Below are positions 59,923 through 64,000 of a stretch of 64,000 bases of DNA, piece by piece. The notes beneath the pieces are model-generated. The model saw only the letters and a list, made by a program, of their open reading frames with translations. It was not told where the DNA came from and made no database searches. This DNA comes from Oceanicola sp. 502str15 (lineage in GTDB: Bacteria > Pseudomonadota > Alphaproteobacteria > Rhodobacterales > Rhodobacteraceae). The stretch spans positions 3,782,501 through 3,846,500 of the forward strand of contig NZ_WYDQ01000001.1 in assembly GCF_024105635.1 (NCBI RefSeq), read 5' to 3'. A program made the position numbers and the translations under genes. The stretch's first letter is position 1. Every line of letters begins with the position of its first letter.

Positions 59923-60788
59923 GCTGCTTCTGCTTTTAGGTCTTTGAGTGCTTCTTCGAGTTCGGAGAAGCTGGGGCGGCTGTGGCCGGGCGTGTTTTGT
60001 CTGCCAACCTCGATGCAGATGTTGGTTGCATGCTGATGCAAGTTGGCGACGAGCACCTCGCGGATCAACTGGTAGAAGTGGCCATCCTCCTCGATCACGG
60101 CCTTCATCTTGGAAGAGAACGGCCCGACGATCCCGTAGGCGAGGAACACGCCGAGAAAGGTGCCCACGAGAGCGCCCCCGATCATCTTGCCGAGGATTTC
60201 CGGCGGTTGGTCGATGGAACCCATGGTCTTGATCACGCCGAGCACGGCGGCGACGATCCCGAGCGCCGGAAGCCCGTCTGCCATGGATTGCATGGCGTGC
60301 GGAGAGTGCAGCGCGTGGTGCATGTTGGCGGACATGCGTTTTTCCAGCACCTCCTCCACCTGGTTCGGATCATCATAGTTCATCGAGGCGGATCTGAGGG
60401 TGTCGCAGATGAGCTCGATGGCCTCCTTGTCGGCGAGAATCTTGGGGTAGCGCGAGATGATCGAACTCTCCGCAGGGTTCTCGATGTGCTCCTCGAGGCC
60501 CACCGGGTTTTGCCGCGCGAGGCGGATCAGTTCGAAGAGCAGGCAAAGCAGTTCCTTGTAGTCGTGGTGGCCCCAGTGCGGGCCCTTGAACACCTTCTTG
60601 ATGTCCTTCAGCGTGTGTTTGATCGCGGCCATGTCGTTGGAAATGACGAAGGCACCCACGGCGGCTCCGCCGATCATGGTCATCTCGAAGGGCAGCGACT
60701 TGAGGATGATGCCCATCTTGCCGCCGGCGGCGAGATAGCCGCCGAACACCATCACGAAGATAATTGCGATGCCGACAATACCGATCAT
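59919..60788 (-). CDS. motA: Flagellar stator protein MotA
   Basis: A 289-residue membrane protein: MIGIVGIAIIFVMVFGGYLAAGGKMGII, four hydrophobic segments, the large cytoplasmic loop (ENPAESSIISRYPKIL), and GLPALGIVAAVLGVIKTMGSIDQPPEILGKMIGGALVGTFLGVFLAYG, the proton-channel part. motB is not adjacent; it is outside this stretch. Confidence 0.97.
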   Translation of the reverse strand: MIGIVGIAIIFVMVFGGYLAAGGKMGIILKSLPFEMTMIGGAAVGAFVISNDMAAIKHTLKDIKKVFKGPHWGHHDYKELLCLLFELIRLARQNPVGLEEHIENPAESSIISRYPKILADKEAIELICDTLRSASMNYDDPNQVEEVLEKRMSANMHHALHSPHAMQSMADGLPALGIVAAVLGVIKTMGSIDQPPEILGKMIGGALVGTFLGVFLAYGIVGPFSSKMKAVIEEDGHFYQLIREVLVANLHQHATNICIEVGRQNTPGHSRPSFSELEEALKDLKAEAA

Positions 60789-60875
60789 GAACTGCTCGCC
60801 CTTGCGCTGAACCGCGGGTTTCTACTCACCACAAGTGTTGCAGACCGCGGTTAATTTTTTCTGAGGTTCCGCCAA

Positions 60876-61478
60876 CTATTCGGTGGGCGCCGACCCGTTG
60901 CGACCTGCAAGGATGAGGGACAGGCGGTAGGCGGCCTTTGCCTCCATTCCGGCGAGTACGGCAGCGGCACGTTCGGGCTGCATCCGGCCTAGAAAGCCTG
61001 CGGCAAAGACCGGGTCCATCTCCTGAAACAGGGCCGCGGCCTCTTTCGGCTTCATGACCTCATACATGCGGGTGAGCTTGGCAAGGTCACTCTCTGTGGC
61101 GCCATCGGCGAGGGCGAGGGTCGCTTCGAGCTCGGTTTCGGCCTGGCGCAACGCATCCATCTCGCGAGCGATCTCTTCACGCGCGCGCTGAAGCGCGACA
61201 AGCTCGTCGGCTATCGCGGCCTCGCGCGCGGTCACGGCGCTTTCGCGCGATTGCAGCGCGGAGAGGAGCGTGGCGATGTCGGGATCCGGCTCGCAACCTG
61301 CAACGACCGGGGAAGTTGCAGGCTCATCGGTCGGAGACCCTTCCAACGCAAAGGCGGACCCACTGACGCCCGTCAGGCGGAGGGCGGCGGAAAAGAGCAG
61401 GAGGGCCGCGATGATGCTGAGCAGACTTCGCCCAAGCCTGCGCCGCAGCGGCATTGAAGACCTGCCGCGCATCGCCAT
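60876..61478 (-). CDS. MotE/MgtE-N-like flagellar protein
   Basis: A 200-residue protein with one N-terminal membrane segment (SLLSIIAALLLFSAAL), a coiled coil (about 85-135, ALQSRESAVTAREAAIADELVALQRAREEIAREM) and a C-terminal MgtE-N-like helical domain (LAKLTRMYEVMKPKEAAALFQEMDPVFAAGFLGRMQPERAAAVLAGME). This arrangement matches MotE-type periplasmic chaperones of alphaproteobacterial motors. It overlaps the preceding gene by one base (TGATG). Confidence 0.85.
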   Translation of the reverse strand: MAMRGRSSMPLRRRLGRSLLSIIAALLLFSAALRLTGVSGSAFALEGSPTDEPATSPVVAGCEPDPDIATLLSALQSRESAVTAREAAIADELVALQRAREEIAREMDALRQAETELEATLALADGATESDLAKLTRMYEVMKPKEAAALFQEMDPVFAAGFLGRMQPERAAAVLAGMEAKAAYRLSLILAGRNGSAPTE

Positions 61479-61843
61479 CAGGCGGCCTCCTGCTCATCAT
61501 TGCGCGCCGTCCGCCTCCGGCGTGTCACCGTCGGGCGCGGCCCGGTCTGGCTGGGTTCAGGCAGGTCATGCATGGTGGCGAGTAGGATCTCGAGCTTGTC
61601 GGCGGAGTCCTCGGCGCGCTCGGTCAACCTGGTGAGCTCATCGACGCTTCCGGTCGAGGCTGCCCGGGCGGCCTCGAGCGCCTTCTTCAAGTCGTCCACC
61701 TGCACGGAGAGCACAGCCACGGCCCCTCCCATCCCTCCCTGAAGGTCGGTGAAGCGCGACAGGCGGCGCGACAGAATGAGGCAGTAGATGCCAGCTCCCA
61801 ATGCACCGGCCGTCATGAGAATATCGGCTATCACGTCAAGCAT
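61478..61843 (-). CDS. Membrane-anchored small flagellar-operon protein (DUF6468-like)
   Basis: A 121-residue protein: one membrane segment (IADILMTAGALGAGIYCLILSRRLS), a helical part (VAVLSVQVDDLKKALEAARAAST..LTERAEDSADKLEILLATMHDL) and a basic C-terminus. It sits between fliL and the MotE-like gene as in other Rhodobacteraceae flagellar clusters. Function unknown. Confidence 0.8.
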   Translation of the reverse strand: MLDVIADILMTAGALGAGIYCLILSRRLSRFTDLQGGMGGAVAVLSVQVDDLKKALEAARAASTGSVDELTRLTERAEDSADKLEILLATMHDLPEPSQTGPRPTVTRRRRTARNDEQEAA

Positions 61844-61852
61844 CTTTGCCTC

Positions 61853-62398
61853 CTAGTTCACCACGAATTCGGTAACGAGCAGATCCTTGACGCGGCCCTC
61901 GCCGGTCACGATCTGGATGCGGCGCAACATCTGGGCCCGCAGGCTCATGAGCGCGCTGGGCCGCTCGATCTCGCTGACCTCGATGGCCCGCAGGTAGGTG
62001 TTGAGCACGTCGAGAATGCGCGGCATCACCATCTCGACCTCGGCTTCCATGCCCGGCTGCACCTCGAGTTCGGCCCTGAACCGGAGGTGTGCAGCCTGTC
62101 CGCCCGAGCGCATGGCAATGATGATCGGGTCGATGGGAACGAAGGACACGGGCTCAAGCGGCTCGGCTTCCGCCATGTTTTCGGCGCCCTCCTCACCAGA
62201 TGATTCTCCGCCCCCCAAAATGCCGGAGAAGGTTGCAAAGAACGCTCCTCCACCGCCGCCAAGCATCAGGACCACGCCAAGAATCAACGGCAGCTTGGAC
62301 TTTTTCCTGGGGGCTTCGGCATCTTCTCCTGCCTCGGCTTCACCATCTTCCTCGGCCATCTGGTCGGGTCTCCTGAACAATTCGCTCGAACTGTTCAT
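61853..62398 (-). CDS. fliL: Flagellar basal body protein FliL
   Basis: A 181-residue protein: acidic N-terminal cytoplasmic region, one membrane segment (LPLILGVVLMLGGGGGAFFATFSG), and a FliL periplasmic domain (VSFVPIDPIIIAMRSGGQAAHLRFRAELEV...MVMPRILDVLNTYLRAIEVSEIERPSALMSLRAQMLRRIQIV..VKDLLVTEFVVN). First gene of the motor operon, divergent from fliF. Confidence 0.95.
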   Translation of the reverse strand: MNSSSELFRRPDQMAEEDGEAEAGEDAEAPRKKSKLPLILGVVLMLGGGGGAFFATFSGILGGGESSGEEGAENMAEAEPLEPVSFVPIDPIIIAMRSGGQAAHLRFRAELEVQPGMEAEVEMVMPRILDVLNTYLRAIEVSEIERPSALMSLRAQMLRRIQIVTGEGRVKDLLVTEFVVN

Positions 62399-62411
62399 AG
62401 ACCGAAGGAGG

Positions 62412-62426
62412 CTAACCGATTGTTAA
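62412..62426. promoter_or_regulatory. CtrA-like box between fliL and fliF
   Basis: CTAA-N7-TTAA (62412-62415 and 62423-62426) fits the CtrA consensus TTAA-N7-TTAA with one mismatch. It lies in the 81-nt divergent fliL/fliF gap, the expected place for CtrA control of flagellar genes in Rhodobacteraceae. Confidence 0.5.
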
Positions 62427-62479
62427 GGCGAATGCGCGATTTAGAGGGAGAAGGGCAGAAGCCCGGATGACGGCGGAGA

Positions 62480-64000
62480 ATGCGCGTGCAGAATATCCTC
62501 GACACTTGGAACGGCCTTGATGGCAGGCGGAGACTCACCGTTCTGGTGGCGACTCTGGCCATGTTCGCGGCCGTTCTGGCCCTCAGTCGCATTGCGACCG
62601 CGCCGGGGATGACCCTGCTCTACGCCGGGCTGGAGCCGTCCGCCGCCGGCGAGGTCGTGACTTCGCTCGATCAACGCGGTGTGGCCTATGAGATTCGCGG
62701 CGGGGGCATCTATGTCGACAGTTCCCGGCGCGACGAGCTTCGGATGACCCTTGCTTCCGAGGGGCTGCCGGCGACCGGCGGGCAAGGCTATGAAATTCTG
62801 GACGGTTTGTCCGGCTTCGGCACCACCAGCCAGATGTTCGATGCGGCCTATTGGCGGGCCAAGGAAGGCGAACTGGCCCGCACCCTGCTGGCCTCTCCCC
62901 GGGTTCGGGCGGCACGCGTGCATATCTCCAATCCGGCCAGTCACGGGTTCGGTCGCAATGATTCGGCTTCGGCCTCGGTTTCGGTGACGGCCACGAACGG
63001 GCGGGTGACGCCGGCCGAAGCCAAGGCGTTCAAGTTCCTGATCGCGAGCGCGGTCTCTGGACTGTCGGCAGACGGCGTGTCGGTCATCGACGGCACGAGC
63101 GGCGCCGTCGTGGCCTCGGACGACTCGATGGGCAATCCTGCTGGTGATGAGCGGGCCGAGGGGCTGCGCCGGAACGTGCAGCGGCTGTTGGAGGCGCATG
63201 TGGGGCCCGGCAACGCGGTGGTGGAGGTTTCCATCGAAACCGAGACAGACCGCGAGCAGATCATCGAACGCAGGTTCGACCCGGACGGGCGCGTCGCCGT
63301 GAGCTCGGAAACCGAGGAACGCTCGAACAGTGCGAGCGGCACCAATCCTTCGGCGGTGACTGTGGCCTCCAATCTGCCGGATGGTGAAGCCGGCGGGGGC
63401 GGCGGTGAAAGCCAGAGCCAGGAGACCGAGACACGCGAGCGTACCAACTTCGAAGTGTCGGAAACTCAAAGAGAATTACTGCGCACACCCGGTGCGATCA
63501 AGCGGTTGACGGTGGCCGTTCTGGTCAACGGGGTGCGGGGCACCGATGGAGCGGGCGCTCCAACCTGGGCGGCCCGTGACGACGACCAGCTTGGGGCGCT
63601 GCGGGAGCTTGTTGCCAGCGCGGTGGGCTTCAATGAGGACCGGGGCGACCAGATCACGATCAAGTCGCTGGAGCTTCTGCCGGTTGAAGAGATCGGCACT
63701 GCGGCGGGCGGATCGCTGCTCGACCGGCTGAACATCATGACCCTGATCCAGTTGGCGATTCTCGCACTTGTTACCCTTGGCCTCGGCCTCTTCGTGTTGA
63801 AGCCCGCCCTGAGCGCCCGGGACCTCCCGGCGCCGGAGGGGGCCGGTGCAAGTGGTGGCACGGGTGCGGGGATGGCCGCGCTGCCGCCGGGTGCTCCAGT
63901 TGATGGCGGTGCCGGAGAAAGTCTCGACGACTTTCCTATGCCCGACGCGCTCACCGGCGAAATTGATGACAGCGGGATCGAGTTGCCGGACCTCGCGGTG
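62480..64000 (+). CDS. fliF: Flagellar MS-ring protein FliF, 3' part beyond the window
   Basis: 507 residues are visible. MRVQNILDTWNGLDGRRRLTVLVATLAMFAAVLALSRIA gives the first membrane segment; GMTLLYAGLEPSAAGEVVTSLDQRGVAYEIRGGGIYVDSSRRDELRMTLASEGLP is the conserved N-terminal ring domain, followed by YWRAKEGELARTLLASPRVRAARVHI. A second membrane segment (IMTLIQLAILALVTLGLGLFVLKPAL) is at about 423-450. It builds the MS ring and is the first gene of a plus-strand unit. Confidence 0.96.
   Translation, partial: MRVQNILDTWNGLDGRRRLTVLVATLAMFAAVLALSRIATAPGMTLLYAGLEPSAAGEVVTSLDQRGVAYEIRGGGIYVDSSRRDELRMTLASEGLPATGGQGYEILDGLSGFGTTSQMFDAAYWRAKEGELARTLLASPRVRAARVHISNPASHGFGRNDSASASVSVTATNGRVTPAEAKAFKFLIASAVSGLSADGVSVIDGTSGAVVASDDSMGNPAGDERAEGLRRNVQRLLEAHVGPGNAVVEVSIETETDREQIIERRFDPDGRVAVSSETEERSNSASGTNPSAVTVASNLPDGEAGGGGGESQSQETETRERTNFEVSETQRELLRTPGAIKRLTVAVLVNGVRGTDGAGAPTWAARDDDQLGALRELVASAVGFNEDRGDQITIKSLELLPVEEIGTAAGGSLLDRLNIMTLIQLAILALVTLGLGLFVLKPALSARDLPAPEGAGASGGTGAGMAALPPGAPVDGGAGESLDDFPMPDALTGEIDDSGIELPDLAV

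Noticed and set aside
1..64000. CRISPR arrays, prophage, insertion sequences or integrons
   Set aside because: No regularly spaced repeats, transposase, integrase, terminase or capsid-like proteins were seen on either strand.

Overview
The window is chromosomal-type DNA of an alphaproteobacterium, most likely a marine-type Rhodobacteraceae (Roseobacter group). This rests on the high G+C content, very tight operons with ATGA/GTGA/TGATG stop-start overlaps, a flagellar cluster of alphaproteobacterial layout, a family-typical dispersed repeat (29301 and 33321) and the overall protein style. No species can be named from the sequence alone.

Region 1 (1-29210) is a sugar-acid catabolic island. A minus-strand operon (7266 down to 1) encodes an oligopeptide/oligosaccharide-type ABC importer (binding protein, two permeases, a fused double ATPase), an esterase-like hydrolase and an enolase-superfamily dehydratase that runs off the window. 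Divergent to it is a plus-strand run: FadR-type GntR regulator, SMP-30 lactonase, DgoD-like dehydratase, alpha/beta hydrolase, uronate dehydrogenase (udh), otnK-otnC-otnI, a NanR-like GntR regulator, then a RuBisCO-like protein, a DUF1537 kinase and a D-apionate oxidoisomerase-like protein (the oia/apn branch of D-apiose breakdown), and a 2-hydroxyacid dehydrogenase. Facing it, a minus-strand operon (27410 down to 19758) holds L-idonate dehydrogenase, a LysE exporter, a GlcD-type FAD oxidase, an FAH-family hydrolase, a second SMP-30 lactonase, a KdgK-like kinase, a DenD-like D-erythronate dehydrogenase and, last, a class D beta-lactamase. A gluconate 5-dehydrogenase and a beta-hydroxyacid dehydrogenase diverge from it. 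Together they could take hexuronates, aldonates, D-erythronate/threonate and D-apionate to KDG-type intermediates, DHAP and C3/C2 compounds. A 12-16 bp palindrome built on TGGTATACCA precedes two of the transcription units and is the likely operator of the NanR-like regulator.

Region 2 (29210-41000) is mixed: a serine hydrolase, DUF2237, a TPR exported protein, an ECF sigma/anti-sigma pair, an SPFH/Band-7 (slipin-like) gene preceded on the same strand by two abutting, structurally abnormal tRNA-like sequences, trpB, an MntP-type exporter, a lytic transglycosylase, a degenerate receiver protein and a ThDP enzyme. The SPFH plus tRNA-like pair resembles a predicted RNA-repair module and is the most unusual element of the window.

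Region 3 (41000-64000) is flagellar: flgB-flgC-fliE-fliQ-flgF-flgG-flgA-flgH-fliL-like (minus), divergent fliI, then a small exported repeat protein with a GbsR/MarR-type regulator, smc and a GNAT gene, followed by fliL-DUF-motE-like-motA-(804 aa unknown)-SLT-like-flhA-fliR-flhB-(117 aa unknown) on minus and fliF on plus, cut by the window end. A CtrA-like box lies between fliL and fliF.
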